DNA from: Epiperipatus broadwayi
Taxonomy: Eukaryota; Onychophora; Udeonychophora; Euonychophora; Peripatidae
Direction of reading: 5' to 3'
Length of the DNA: 64,000 nucleotides
Assembly: GCA_028023455.1 (NCBI GenBank)
Contig: JAQFVV010000037.1
Span: 2,360,001 to 2,424,000, forward strand
Shown in pieces: positions 53,901-57,959 of this stretch; within the stretch, counting starts at the first letter, position 1; each line of letters begins with the position of its first letter. The notes under the pieces are model-generated. The model did not search any database and was not told the DNA's origin. It saw nothing but the letters and a program-made list of their open reading frames with translations. A program made the position numbers and the translations under genes.

Positions 53901-56335
53901 TTTTTGGTATGCAGAATATTTTAGATATATGTTTCACTGCATACTCTTCAAACAAATGAGTAAAAACAAAAGAAATAATTTTCACTTGGCCCAGGCCATA
54001 AACGTTCACATTTTAAATTAAGTGTAAAGTTTATATTAGGAATAAAAATATAATAATCTTTAGACTAATAAATGATTAATAATATCCATTAATATATTTA
54101 TTTAAAGAGGATATTGTTATATGTACACATAGAAGACCTTTGGCACTTCTATCTTGATATTGATAAATACTGAGGCAGGAATGATGAAAATTTGTGAGAA
54201 CTGAGCTGAGGAGAAAGTGCTGGTTCAGCCAGAAATGGATTTTGAGGATTATTTGTTTGAAGGATATAAGATGAAGTAATACTATATTTAAGATTTTAAT
54301 ATGGTGGGCATTTGATAAAATAATCAGAATGGTGTCATTCTGATTAAATAATTCTAAGAGATAAGAAGCATGTTGAACACGATAAACAAAATGTTTGTCA
54401 TTACTCCGGAAAAGTTGCACATTTGTGGAAATATTGAAAAGATCTTTGCCCTTGCACTAAGTCTTTAATAACTGATAAGGATGAATTAAGTACACACACA
54501 CATTTTCATTATCAGATTTTAGCTCTTCATTTTGTATCAGAAATTTGTTTATTCAATTATCATTTGATACTTTTCATTTATGAGACTACAATGTAATGTA
54601 AATTGATTTCTCCTTTGAAGAAGTCAGTAATCTATGCACATAGACCATATGTCCAGAGACTCCCTGAAATCATAGCATAGTAAATTCATTTTCTTATTTT
54701 TTACCTATGACACATTTCTTTTTTGATCTCATTTTACTAAAATTAATTCCTCTATCCTATCTTCATATTTTTCATTTTTACCAGACTTAAATTAAAGATC
54801 TCAAAAAATTCTGTCATTATCTATATTTTTCTCATTTTCAATATTACTTTACTTATGCTGATATTTTTCCCCCAACATTTTTACATTCCAAAAATAAAGG
54901 TTCAATATTCTCTTTTCATTTTCATATAAATCACAACTTCCCCCCACTAGTATATAAAGATTTTTATTTCTGATGTGATATAAAATGGCTTCTTAGATTA
55001 AATTAGAAACTTGTTTATAAATTATACGATCATAGACTCTGTTAGCCCAAATTAAGCAGTTTCTCATTAATAGCAATTATTTTTCCAACCTTGATTCATT
55101 TCTTTTTCTTTTCCATTTTGTTAAAATGTGATCTATTAGTTCTCATATTCACTCTTTATATATATATATATAAATAAAGTGAAACAAAAAAAAAAACTGA
55201 ATCTCTACCTCTTCCATTCCCATTATTTTTAAATTTCTTCTAATCTCCATACAATTTATCCTCATCCTTTTTCAAAGTCCTATGCTCAAAAATTAACTAT
55301 ATACATTCCAAATCTTTATTCCATTTTTTTATCTTCTTCCTATAGTATCTAAAAGTCTTGCCATTGCATAGAAATAACAATAAATTTTTACCAACTTAAA
55401 TTTTTTATTCTTATATAACTCCTTTATCCTGTTTCTATCCCTTACACTTATTCATTTTTTATGTAAATGTATGGAAATAAATGATAAAATGTGTTTTAGT
55501 CCCTTCACCAAATTCAATTCACCATCTGCGTAATTTTTTTTTGTATTCCATCTAAAAATGTTTGACTTCCCTGAGAGTATAAATCAAATCATTTCCAAAT
55601 ATCAAAAGTAAATACCATCTCCCCATCCCAAATTAGTCTTTTACCTTATATTCATTATACTTGCTTCAAATACTAAAATAAGCTCTAATTGTACTATCTC
55701 AAATCCTTCCACAGATGGTTAGAAGGTTACTGAATTTTACAAATACTGTACTGTTATAATTTTAATGCACAAATATAGTAGGCAGCTCAGTGTGAAATAA
55801 TTTCTATTTACAAATACTGTTATAGTCATTGCTACTAAAGTTAAAAATTGGATGATTAAAAAATACCATAATGGAGATGTTATCTGGACAATGTTTTAAG
55901 CAGAGGCTTGAACTCTGAACTGTTAGCTAAAAAGCCTAATACTATTTCAACTTTAGTTCAGATAAGGTAGAAACTTATGTAATTCATTATATTTCTTATT
56001 TATTTATTTGTAAAACAAATTTATATTAAATCATATAAGAATACAATAAATAAAAGATTAATAGAATCTTCCTTAAAAGTTGATAAATAAAAGATTATCT
56101 TAAGAATTTTAGAAATTCTGAAGATGAAAAATCTTGGAGTGGGGGTAAGTTTCTGCATGCTTCTAATATCAGTTATTATTTTTTATGTTTTAAATACTAA
56201 TGCATAATTTTTCTGATATTTTCAATCATAATTATCTTTTTTTTTAAATTTATGTTTTTTATATATATAGTTTGCCCTTCTTCTTTACAAGCAGAAATCT
56301 ACACTCAAGAAATGGCCGCATGTATTATTGTCTAA
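2935..56335 (+). CDS. Secreted six-cysteine plus EGF-domain protein, four exons, 140 aa
   Basis: Joined exons 2935-2992, 45626-45769, 48488-48643 and 56271-56335 (58+144+156+65 = 423 nt, stop included). Each junction is GT...AG, every intron is phase 1, and the joined frame is open throughout. Residues 1-20 are a signal peptide (positive start, then ILLFVIFYFI-type core). Residues 28-62 hold six Cys (28, 37, 44, 46, 50, 62; spacing C-x8-C-x6-C-x-C-x3-C-x11-C), a module I do not recognise, with a basic KGKRK stretch at 30-34. Residues 84-117 are a canonical EGF domain (Cys 84, 89, 95, 105, 107, 117; GTGYYG near the end). The tail carries two more Cys (121, 137). There is no transmembrane segment after the signal, so a secreted ligand or matrix/venom-like factor is the simplest reading; function is unknown. 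More phase-1 exons could exist in intron 1. Confidence 0.72.
8563..9432 (-). mobile_element. Penelope-like retroelement, 5'-truncated, RT + GIY-YIG
   Basis: Minus-strand frames run in order. At 9432-9106 the RT palm/thumb shows YIDNTF and then IKFTMETITDGKLFFLDLLV, the family's FTxE...FLDLLV block. At 8996-8760 the linker IPYIKGTIDNIGYIL leads into KPKDSNSLKALYEI, the start of the GIY-YIG domain. Below 8760 the reading shifts frame and contains YVGMSN and CKIREAIEIFKKPDYID, then a stop at about 8563. The catalytic pair reads YIDN (9366-9355) instead of YIDD, so the copy is dead even apart from its frameshifts. Upstream sequence is replaced by an inverted 3' piece. Confidence 0.75.
9448..9640 (+). 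mobile_element. Inverted 3' fragment of a Penelope-like element
   Basis: Plus-strand reading SALHAMDSSHNIDF ... KIKDIEIFKTPNCI matches the GIY-YIG C-terminal part of the neighbouring minus-strand copy, from the GAGATGAACATG block onward. It abuts that copy's truncated 5' end across a TCAATCAATCAATCAAT run (9427-9443). Penelope-like insertions are known for such inverted 5' extensions. Confidence 0.65.
9641..11487. other. AT-rich intronic stretch, no firm feature
   Basis: Includes a 63-codon plus-strand ORF (10230-10421) with a faint resemblance to a GIY-YIG tail (IIEAI ... HREWG). It is too weak to call. A tRNA-like antisense remnant may lie at 10440-10520. Confidence 0.3.
11496..11865. mobile_element. 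Non-autonomous hAT element (MITE) with 8-bp TSD
   Basis: Begins CAGGGGTCCCCAA and ends GGTTGGAGACCCCTG, imperfect terminal inverted repeats of hAT type. The 8-bp duplication GCTTAGTC flanks both ends (11488-11495 and 11866-11873) without mismatch. The 370-bp interior has no ORF. It holds a tandem pair of about 30 bp (11758-11818), each copy with AATGGTGC and ACCTGG. Perfect TSD and clean ends suggest a fairly recent insertion. Confidence 0.88.
12692..12820. repeat. 62-bp tandem duplication, two copies
   Basis: The unit starting TATATATTCAGACTGAAA and ending CCTATTATAAGCA occurs twice back to back with period 62 and essentially no differences, implying a young duplication. Confidence 0.9.
13199..13556. 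mobile_element. Foldback element, arms about 115 bp
   Basis: Left arm (13199-13320) and right arm (13436-13556) are inverted copies. Shared landmarks include TTAGAAAGAGAAAGGC, ATAATAGCCAAATG and GGACCTCTCAAACCTC. The 115-bp centre has no ORF. From 13560 to 18300 I see only AT-rich sequence plus the R1 copy at 17305-17460. Confidence 0.85.
17305..17460 (+). repeat. Interspersed repeat family R1
   Basis: Carries the family core in order: GATAGGGATTTTATGCAC, AAGCCTTCTGGCATCC, ATTGATTACTCTG, TATGGAGAGTTTTG and GTGATCATGTGATG. The same order recurs at 29.57-29.71 and 62.29-62.39 kb. No coding capacity or tRNA boxes are seen, so a MITE or SINE-like non-autonomous repeat is likely. Confidence 0.75.
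18300..18372 (-). repeat. Degenerate tRNA-like SINE remnant (family S2)
   Basis: Antisense reading resembles the S2 head seen at 30.02-30.16 kb (landmark CTAAACTACATAGGGCA). Weak; similar traces occur near 19870-19930, 21800-21860 and 40530-40590. Confidence 0.3.
19990..20230. repeat. Two diverged tandem copies of a dispersed repeat
   Basis: Landmarks ATCAAATGGCTTT/ATCAAATAGTTTT, then TTCAAGGACTTT and CCAGAGT, recur about 115 bases apart, so the segment is duplicated. It could be an antisense tRNA-like SINE pair; the identity is uncertain. Confidence 0.45.
21066..21365. repeat. Diverged tandem repeat, about four units of 80 bp
   Basis: Four units repeat the order TAGACCACTGG-AAAATTTTTAAATT-AAGTTAATTG with many substitutions. 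The units are old compared with the exact duplications elsewhere. Confidence 0.6.
21485..21625 (+). repeat. Retroelement 3'-tail-like repeat with ATC microsatellite
   Basis: An ATC run precedes TCCACTGCAGGATGAAGG and a C/T-rich stretch (CCATCTTCTCTGATCTTTAG). A related copy is at 61335-61440 (GTCCAGTGCAGGATTATG). The pattern resembles antisense 3' tails of RTE-type LINEs known from many invertebrates; that label is by memory of the motif. Confidence 0.45.
22137..22700. repeat. Nested inverted repeats with tRNA-like B box
   Basis: CAGACTTTCACATGACCCAC at about 22137-22172 is inverted at 22612-22645. Independently, ACATTGTAAAGGCTTAAACC (22558-22600) is inverted at 22655-22697. Between the inner arms lies GAGTTCGAACC, a tRNA B-box-like sequence. 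This looks like a foldback carrying or interrupted by a SINE. The 80-codon ORF at 22081-22323 runs through the left arm and has no recognisable product. Confidence 0.65.
23269..23302 (-). other. Hammerhead-like motif, left-arm copy
   Basis: Reverse-complement copy of the motif at 23398-23431: CTGAAGA, extra A, a six-pair stem, then GAAAC. Confidence 0.4.
23398..23431 (+). other. Hammerhead-ribozyme-like core motif
   Basis: CTGAAGA fits the hammerhead core CUGANGA. It is followed by an extra A, then GAGGGG pairing with CCTCTC (one G-U), then GAAAC. Known active hammerheads start stem II directly after CUGANGA, so the extra A is a departure. A cleavage triplet with proper stems I and III is not evident. 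Similarity in layout is seen; activity is not claimed. Confidence 0.4.
24180..24430 (+). mobile_element. LINE family A, upstream ORF2 fragment
   Basis: Plus-strand reading contains LTFINLINKIRNKDLILSS and KFLYDETWKLFQILKPF, coding-like but closed by stops. It lies 0.7 kb upstream of the LINE A C-terminal part in the same orientation. The AT-rich 24440-24980 between them has no recognisable content apart from a TTA microsatellite (24660-24680). Confidence 0.45.
25000..25985 (+). mobile_element. LINE family A, C-terminal ORF2 domain and 3' end
   Basis: ORF 25136-25570 (144 aa) carries AKFLDFIIKINLNALPTKW and then a C-x2-C-x8-H-x4-C knuckle (25349-25402), the zf-RVT-type C-terminal domain of non-LTR retrotransposons. 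A frameshift near 25480-25530 moves the reading to the next frame, where LRLATFLTFSIWSVRCKL and more continue to about 25757. A T-rich 3' UTR ends in an A-tail at 25985-25993. The RT domain is absent: 5'-truncated and dead. Confidence 0.8.
26002..26089 (+). repeat. tRNA-Gly(UCC)-derived SINE, copy 1
   Basis: The tRNA body (26007-26077) folds as tRNA-Gly: acceptor GCATTGG/TCAATGC, anticodon arm GCTGC-CTTCCAA-GCAGC with UCC anticodon. The B box is mutated (GGTTCACTTCC). Outside the acceptor stem, GTCAA (26002-26006) can pair with TTGAC (26079-26083), lengthening the stem; then ATAT and an A-tail. A 17-bp duplication, A-rich and ending AGTAATTAT, flanks it (25985-26001, 26090-26106), so it is a retrotransposed copy, inserted in the LINE A tail. 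Confidence 0.87.
26107..28740. other. AT-rich intronic stretch, no feature recognised
   Basis: Short ORFs here (26326-26544, 26665-26850) have no recognisable product or coding bias. Poly-A/T tracts only. Confidence 0.4.
28749..29322. mobile_element. Foldback element, arms about 210 bp
   Basis: The ends are GGTACTTACGGATTAG and its inverse CTAATCTGTAAGTACC. Inner arms share TCTAATAATTAATTTATTAA, TCTTTCAATTATTGCTA and GAAAACAAAA in inverted order. The centre (about 28965-29085) includes a C run and no ORF. Confidence 0.85.
29465..29710 (+). repeat. R1 repeat with its own inverted head
   Basis: GCCAGAAGGCTTGTGCATAA (29471-29490) is the inverse of TTATGCACAAGCCTTCTGGC at 29578-29597. The segment between carries AGACTAGTTTCTGGC and GACAGTGAGGAGCC. 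The right part continues as a full R1 copy to GTGATCATGTGATG. This gives a better outline of R1: a partially palindromic element. Confidence 0.75.
30018..30160 (-). repeat. tRNA-derived SINE family S2
   Basis: Antisense reading starts GTGCCCCATGTGGTTTAGCA, then TGGTAGAGTG and a B-box-like GGGATCGGGAAGTCCC, the layout of a tRNA head. Related heads occur at 51150-51262 (GTGTGGTTTAGCACACTTG) and, weaker, elsewhere. A 72-codon ORF here is a shadow of the SINE. Confidence 0.55.
30310..30412 (-). repeat. tRNA-Gly SINE, copy 4 with a G-run tail
   Basis: On the minus strand the end reads GTTTGCCTCCCGGCTGATGC then TATGACATATG, matching the 3' half and tail of the SINE at 30934-31030. The 5' half is diverged. 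The A-tail is replaced by a run of about ten G (C on the plus strand, 30310-30320). Confidence 0.65.
30934..31038 (+). repeat. tRNA-Gly SINE, copy 2
   Basis: GTCAA plus GCATTGGTGGTCGAGAGG begins a tRNA-like body that ends TTCGCTTCCCGGCTGATGCT and then ATGACATATG with an A-tail. The target duplication AAATGTACACACTA/AAATGCACACACTA (30920-30933, 31039-31052) has one mismatch. The anticodon arm is changed (GCTTTACTAAAC), so it is an older or different subfamily from copy 1. Confidence 0.82.
31913..32779. mobile_element. Tc1/mariner-like element, non-coding remnant
   Basis: The left end TGAGGGGATACCCAAAAGTA and the right end (inverse AGAGGGGACTCAAAAATAAC) form imperfect terminal repeats beside TA dinucleotides (31911-31912, 32780-32781). 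The 867-bp interior has only short broken frames and no recognisable DDE/D transposase. Terminal sequence and TA target support Tc1/mariner. Confidence 0.55.
33400..33730. other. Less AT-rich unexplained segment
   Basis: Base composition is noticeably more balanced than around it, but no frame is open and no family is recognised. A donor-like GGTAAAC follows at about 33729. It could be a non-coding exon or an old element. Confidence 0.2.
34135..34690. repeat. Local segmental duplication, copy A
   Basis: Landmarks CTTTGCTTGTCAGAGT, AACCTTAAGAGTCCTATTT, TATTATGTCCTGATGTTTTG and CAACTTTTTGATCA recur in copy B at an offset of about 1058 bases. It runs directly into a LINE B 3' end. Confidence 0.85.
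34690..35165 (-). mobile_element. LINE family B, C-terminal and 3' fragment
   Basis: Minus-strand ORF 35164-34973 carries GSLATRKYTCKWRN then CKLCKEGIENIRHLLIEC, the C-x2-C-x8-H-x4-C knuckle. Downstream the frame is broken. The 3' UTR ends in the GTGCATCACATCACATCA-like tail typical of this family. Confidence 0.78.
35195..35870. repeat. Local segmental duplication, copy B, with internal extra unit
   Basis: Diverged second copy of 34135-34690. The module GCTGATAACATTTATCAC...AACTTTTTGATCA is itself repeated (35668-35725 and 35812-35870), with an extra 100-base insert starting CAGTAGCCTAGGGGTACCC. A related insert recurs at 36259-36315. Confidence 0.8.
35870..36300 (-). mobile_element. LINE family B, C-terminal and 3' fragment
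   Basis: Minus-strand ORF 36302-35970 includes CKLCKEEIENIRHLLIEY (final Cys of the knuckle replaced by Tyr) and then LWKNKYEKSDYTKSRLLVF and LDLEKDKGDLDIK. Its N-terminal side is replaced by the CAGTAGCCTAG insert. It belongs to duplication copy B. Confidence 0.78.
36316..39885. other. AT-rich intronic stretch
   Basis: Contains a G run (about 37405-37415) and, at 37980-38650, A-rich sequence with short coding-like pieces (RFLSAKDIKDFYINAQN) broken by stops. The latter is perhaps an old retroelement, not identified. A short GC-rich patch lies at 39030-39105. Confidence 0.35.
39895..39923 (-). other. Hammerhead-like core motif
   Basis: Minus strand: CTGAAGA, A, then GATAGC-TGGG-GCAATC (five pairs, one mismatch), then GAAAC. 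Same layout as at 50314-50342. Confidence 0.4.
40766..41026. mobile_element. Near-perfect palindrome, arms about 125 bp
   Basis: The left arm (40766-40891) and right arm (40899-41026) are inverted copies with only a handful of mismatches, separated by a loop of a few bases (GTTTAAAAC region). The outermost bases read ATCATATATATTACTTATA and its inverse. A transcript would form one long hairpin. Confidence 0.93.
40919..40946 (+). other. Hammerhead-like core motif in the palindrome
   Basis: CTGATGA, A, then GACTG-CTGGA-CAGTT (five pairs, one G-U), then GAAAC. The following CTGTAAG can pair with CTTACAG upstream at 40886-40892, followed by T-T, a possible NUH site. The left-arm counterpart (40846-40873) has lost GAAAC. 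Confidence 0.4.
42055..42860 (+). mobile_element. LINE family B, C-terminal half
   Basis: Plus-strand frames match the copy at 63430-64000, including ASLLATREYTHKWRN, CRLCKEGMENIRYMLIEC (the knuckle His replaced by Tyr) and SGLLVFMLGLEKDKGDL. The 3' UTR has GTGGCTAACAGGTTT and GAGAGATTCCTG. Several stops and shifts. Confidence 0.8.
42870..45625. other. End of intron 1, mostly AT-rich
   Basis: Two related segments at about 43030-43165 and 44100-44225 share CTGTTGTCAAGGCAACC / CTGTTGCCAAGATAACC followed by an AATAAAG-containing stretch; repeat type unknown. Otherwise nothing is recognised apart from the antisense ORF listed next. Confidence 0.35.
44855..45217 (-). CDS. Unrecognised 120-codon ORF, doubtful gene
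   Basis: An open minus-strand frame from ATG at 45217, long for DNA this AT-rich, with basic and Asn-rich composition. I find no domain, signal peptide or family resemblance and no convincing splice sites around it. It lies antisense within intron 1 just before exon 2 of the EGF gene. It could be chance or an old element. Confidence 0.12.
   Translation of the reverse strand: MRIFATYTKLRLDSHAFTKKFINIKCILPFSGFIRNMNFTNTGTYTHVYCNISSRNTIVTWAVENPFKKICKRNDILNERHNLKNDDLHFKLLTVVQNSRYQQNLHLNNVESLSKCIKWL
45626..45769 (+). CDS. EGF gene exon 2 (six-cysteine module)
   Basis: The acceptor TTTAAATTTTAG precedes 45626 and the donor GTAAGT follows 45769. It encodes residues 20-68, including the whole six-Cys module, so module and exon boundaries coincide as is usual for phase-1 shuffled extracellular domains. 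Its composition is richer in G and C than the flanking intron. An antisense ORF over the same bases is a shadow. Confidence 0.72.
46450..46810 (-). mobile_element. LINE family B 3' fragment, first of a pair
   Basis: The minus-strand frame shows the degraded C-terminal part and 3' tail (plus strand GATGTGATGCATTGTGACC near 46462). It ends within the knuckle region and abuts the next fragment, which has the same orientation. Confidence 0.72.
46805..47215 (-). mobile_element. LINE family B 3' fragment, second of a pair
   Basis: Minus-strand ORF 47200-46886 begins at SLATREYTCKWKNMGDLVCK, has an intact knuckle (CKLC...H...C) and continues through SGLLVFMLGLGKDKGDLDIK. Two tandem 3' ends suggest nested insertion or duplication. 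Confidence 0.8.
48488..48643 (+). CDS. EGF gene exon 3 (EGF-like domain)
   Basis: Acceptor TTTAAACAG and donor GTAAAT bound a 156-nt phase 1-1 exon carrying one complete EGF domain. Key residues are DPC, PSPC, GVC, FTCQC and GTGYYGKLC. Spacing is C-x4-C-x5-C-x9-C-x-C-x9-C. There is no calcium-binding D-x-D/N-E signature ahead of the first Cys, so this is probably a non-calcium EGF domain. Confidence 0.82.
48668..48875. repeat. 104-bp exact tandem duplication beside exon 3
   Basis: The unit starting TAAGCAAGCCTATTTACA is present twice (48668-48771, 48772-48875) with no differences that I can see. It starts 24 bases after the exon 3 donor. Confidence 0.93.
49251..49924 (+). mobile_element. Probable solo LTR with 5-bp TSD
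   Basis: Starts TGTTAAAATC and ends TTAATTGACA (TG...CA), flanked by TGTAT on both sides (49246-49250, 49925-49929). The interior has a TATAAATA box at 49491-49498 and a less AT-rich stretch after it (49505-49740), as in an LTR promoter/R region. It also has an imperfect 45-bp tandem pair (49289-49377). 674 bp, no coding frame. The right flank is a TGTA repeat, so the TSD could be chance; no second LTR is seen. Confidence 0.5.
49935..50010 (-). repeat. R1 repeat fragment
   Basis: Minus-strand match to the R1 core (antisense landmarks CAAAACTCTCTATACG and ATTGCCACTCAGTGC). Confidence 0.6.
50257..50398. mobile_element. Small foldback with hammerhead-like motif
   Basis: Arms of 28 bp (50257-50284, 50371-50398; ATCATCCATGCACTTT core) with one mismatch. 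The interior holds, on the minus strand at 50342-50314, CTGAATA, A, GATTGC-TGGG-GCAATT, GAAAC. The core G8 is replaced by T in this copy. Confidence 0.7.
50400..52099. other. Intron 3 stretch, little recognised
   Basis: Contains the antisense S2 SINE head at 51150-51262 (GCTAAACCACACAGGG landmark) and a moderately GC-rich patch at 51630-51760 that I cannot assign. The remainder is AT-rich. Confidence 0.35.
52100..52176 (+). mobile_element. LINE family B 3' tail only
   Basis: TTTAAGGAGAAGCCCCAGTG and CATCAGATCACATC match the 3' terminus of LINE B. A severely 5'-truncated insertion. Confidence 0.5.
52981..53301. mobile_element. Mariner-like MITE with TA target
   Basis: Terminal repeats CCAATAGCTCAAATAAG and inverse CTTGTTTGAGCTATTGG, with similarity extending about 35 bp, flanked by TA on each side (52979-52980, 53302-53303). 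No ORF. The centre has a small hairpin GCTCACCTCAGTGAGGAGC. Confidence 0.82.
53440..53565 (+). repeat. R1 repeat fragment
   Basis: Landmarks CAGCATCCATTGATTACTAT and TATGGAGAGGGTTGC follow ACAATCTGTTAAATCAGT, the same combination found at 61915-61985. Confidence 0.65.
53607..53704 (+). repeat. tRNA-Gly SINE, copy 3
   Basis: GTCAA, acceptor GCGTAGG with TTAACGC, anticodon arm GCTGC-CTTCCAA-GCAGC (UCC), then ATTTGACATATG and an A-tail. Target duplication AAAACTTTACTTACTT / AAAACTTTATTTACTT (53591-53606, 53708-53723) has one mismatch. Confidence 0.85.
54076..54420 (-). CDS. Unrecognised 114-codon ORF, doubtful gene
   Basis: Open minus-strand frame rich in I, L and H; no domain, signal or family resemblance. 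It lies in intron 3, just downstream of the LINE C fragment in the same orientation, so it may be retroelement-derived non-coding sequence or chance. Confidence 0.1.
   Translation of the reverse strand: MQLFRSNDKHFVYRVQHASYLLELFNQNDTILIILSNAHHIKILNIVLLHLISFKQIILKIHFWLNQHFLLSSVLTNFHHSCLSIYQYQDRSAKGLLCVHITISSLNKYINGYY
54700..55760 (-). mobile_element. LINE family C remnant
   Basis: Multiply broken minus-strand frames read like a non-LTR ORF: FGEGTKTHFI near 55500, a Lys-rich linker, and close to 54930 SCDLYENEKR followed by a LYFWNVK-like piece that recalls the C-terminal zinc-knuckle region. No intact RT motif was found. The call rests on coding-like strand asymmetry plus these fragments. Confidence 0.45.
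56271..56335 (+). CDS. EGF gene terminal exon 4
   Basis: A T-rich tract ending ATATATATAG precedes 56271. The phase matches exon 3 and the frame gives 20 further codons to TAA at 56333-56335, with Cys-121 and Cys-137. The short tail has no family signature, so this exon rests only on splice signal, phase and position; an alternative last exon beyond the window is possible. Confidence 0.5.
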
Positions 56336-57959
56336 AATCAGAAGACAGATTAATTTGATTTCTAAATTAAAAAACAAAAAGTTGTATTTAATTATTATAT
56401 TGAGCAATTTTTCATGTGTGTATACATATACTTGTATATACACATGCGCATACACTCATCCTAATCCATAAATATGTCTACATATATACATTCTCCTGAA
56501 CTGAATATGAAACATAATCAATTTAATAGACAACTGTATATTTAAATCAAAAATTTATTTCCATCAAATATTAAATTATGTTTCATATTCAGTTCAGTAG
56601 AAAGTATTTAAGAAAGACAATATATTGGTTTTAAGAGAAATATCATCAAGTGAAATATATACACATATATATATAATCTCCTTATTGGAAATTATCTATT
56701 AAAAACATCATCACTTTTGATGTTTTTATCATATATTCACAACATATTTATTATTTTCCTAAAGGCTCTAAAATTTTAATTCTGCACTATAATAAAAATA
56801 GAATTCTATCAAATAATTATTATCTCTAACTCAATTGTTTTAGATTCTTTTTGTATTTTAATTTTTTGTGTATTTGGTTTATATTTTCATTCAATTTGAC
56901 AAAACATCTCATACATTTATGGTTTTATTACATCAGAAAGCCTAATGTTACACATATCATAAATATACTCGTAGTTTGAAAATTAAATCACTGAATTTAT
57001 ATATATATTAAAAAGATTATATTTATAATTTTAGTTTTTGTATTAAATATATAGGCTATCTGTAGAAATCATGAAAGCAAATTTATCATTTATCTATTAA
57101 TATTATTTTATAACTAAAAATTCCAGTTCTTTATTGACTTTTAACAGTTGTATTTAATATTTATTAAAATTTAAAGGTTGTTTCTAAGTTAGAACATTGC
57201 CACATTTATTTTACAGTCGATCTTTGTAAAATGGCTGTTTGCAACATAATTAATGTATTTATATATATTTATAATTATTTGTTAATTTTGGTACTCCATT
57301 TTTTTTTAATATCAAATTGTGAAAAAAATTCTGACCATTTTATTTTTAATATATATTTTAAAACGCTCCCGTAATATATAACAAGGATCAAACTGTATAT
57401 ATACTATTTTTTTAAATAGTAGTTGTCCTAAAAAAATGTCTATTTTTCAACAAGTAATGTATAATTTTGCATTATTTTTGGAATAAAATATTTATATAAA
57501 ATTTATTAATAGTTTGTATTTATTTTGAAATATTATGTTTCATTACAATAATTAATTTTGGACACAATTTTATACTGCAATTAACTTTTCCATAAGCAGT
57601 TACAATATATACAAAAAAAAAAGATAAAACATTTCAAATTTATATTCTTGTACTTTATTTGGCTATTTTATACAGATAACTTTCTACTTATGTGAATAAA
57701 GCATTTTATGATTTGTCACTTAAGTTGAATTTTTATATCAGATTGTCCATTAAATGCAAGTTTTCCAATCACAATAGTGGGTAATATGAAAATTCTTTTT
57801 ATGGTAAATGATAATAAATACATCCAAAGAAATTTTGACAAGCATGGCACAAACAAAAACAGAGAGGTATGTTGACTTGTACATAACATTTTTTAGAATT
57901 TTGATACTTTACATATAAATCAGATTTACTTGAAGACTGCTTATACATTTAATAATATT
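56336..57959 (+). other. Presumed 3' UTR and flank of the EGF gene
   Basis: No other coding signal is seen. AATAAA-type signals occur at about 57482 and at 57695-57700. A perfect 23-bp inverted repeat lies at 56496-56597. The true poly(A) site is not determined. Confidence 0.35.
56496..56597. repeat. Perfect 23-bp inverted repeat in presumed 3' UTR
   Basis: CTGAACTGAATATGAAACAT (+3) at 56496-56518 is exactly inverted at 56575-56597 around a 56-base loop. It could be a MITE end pair or an RNA hairpin. Confidence 0.9.
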
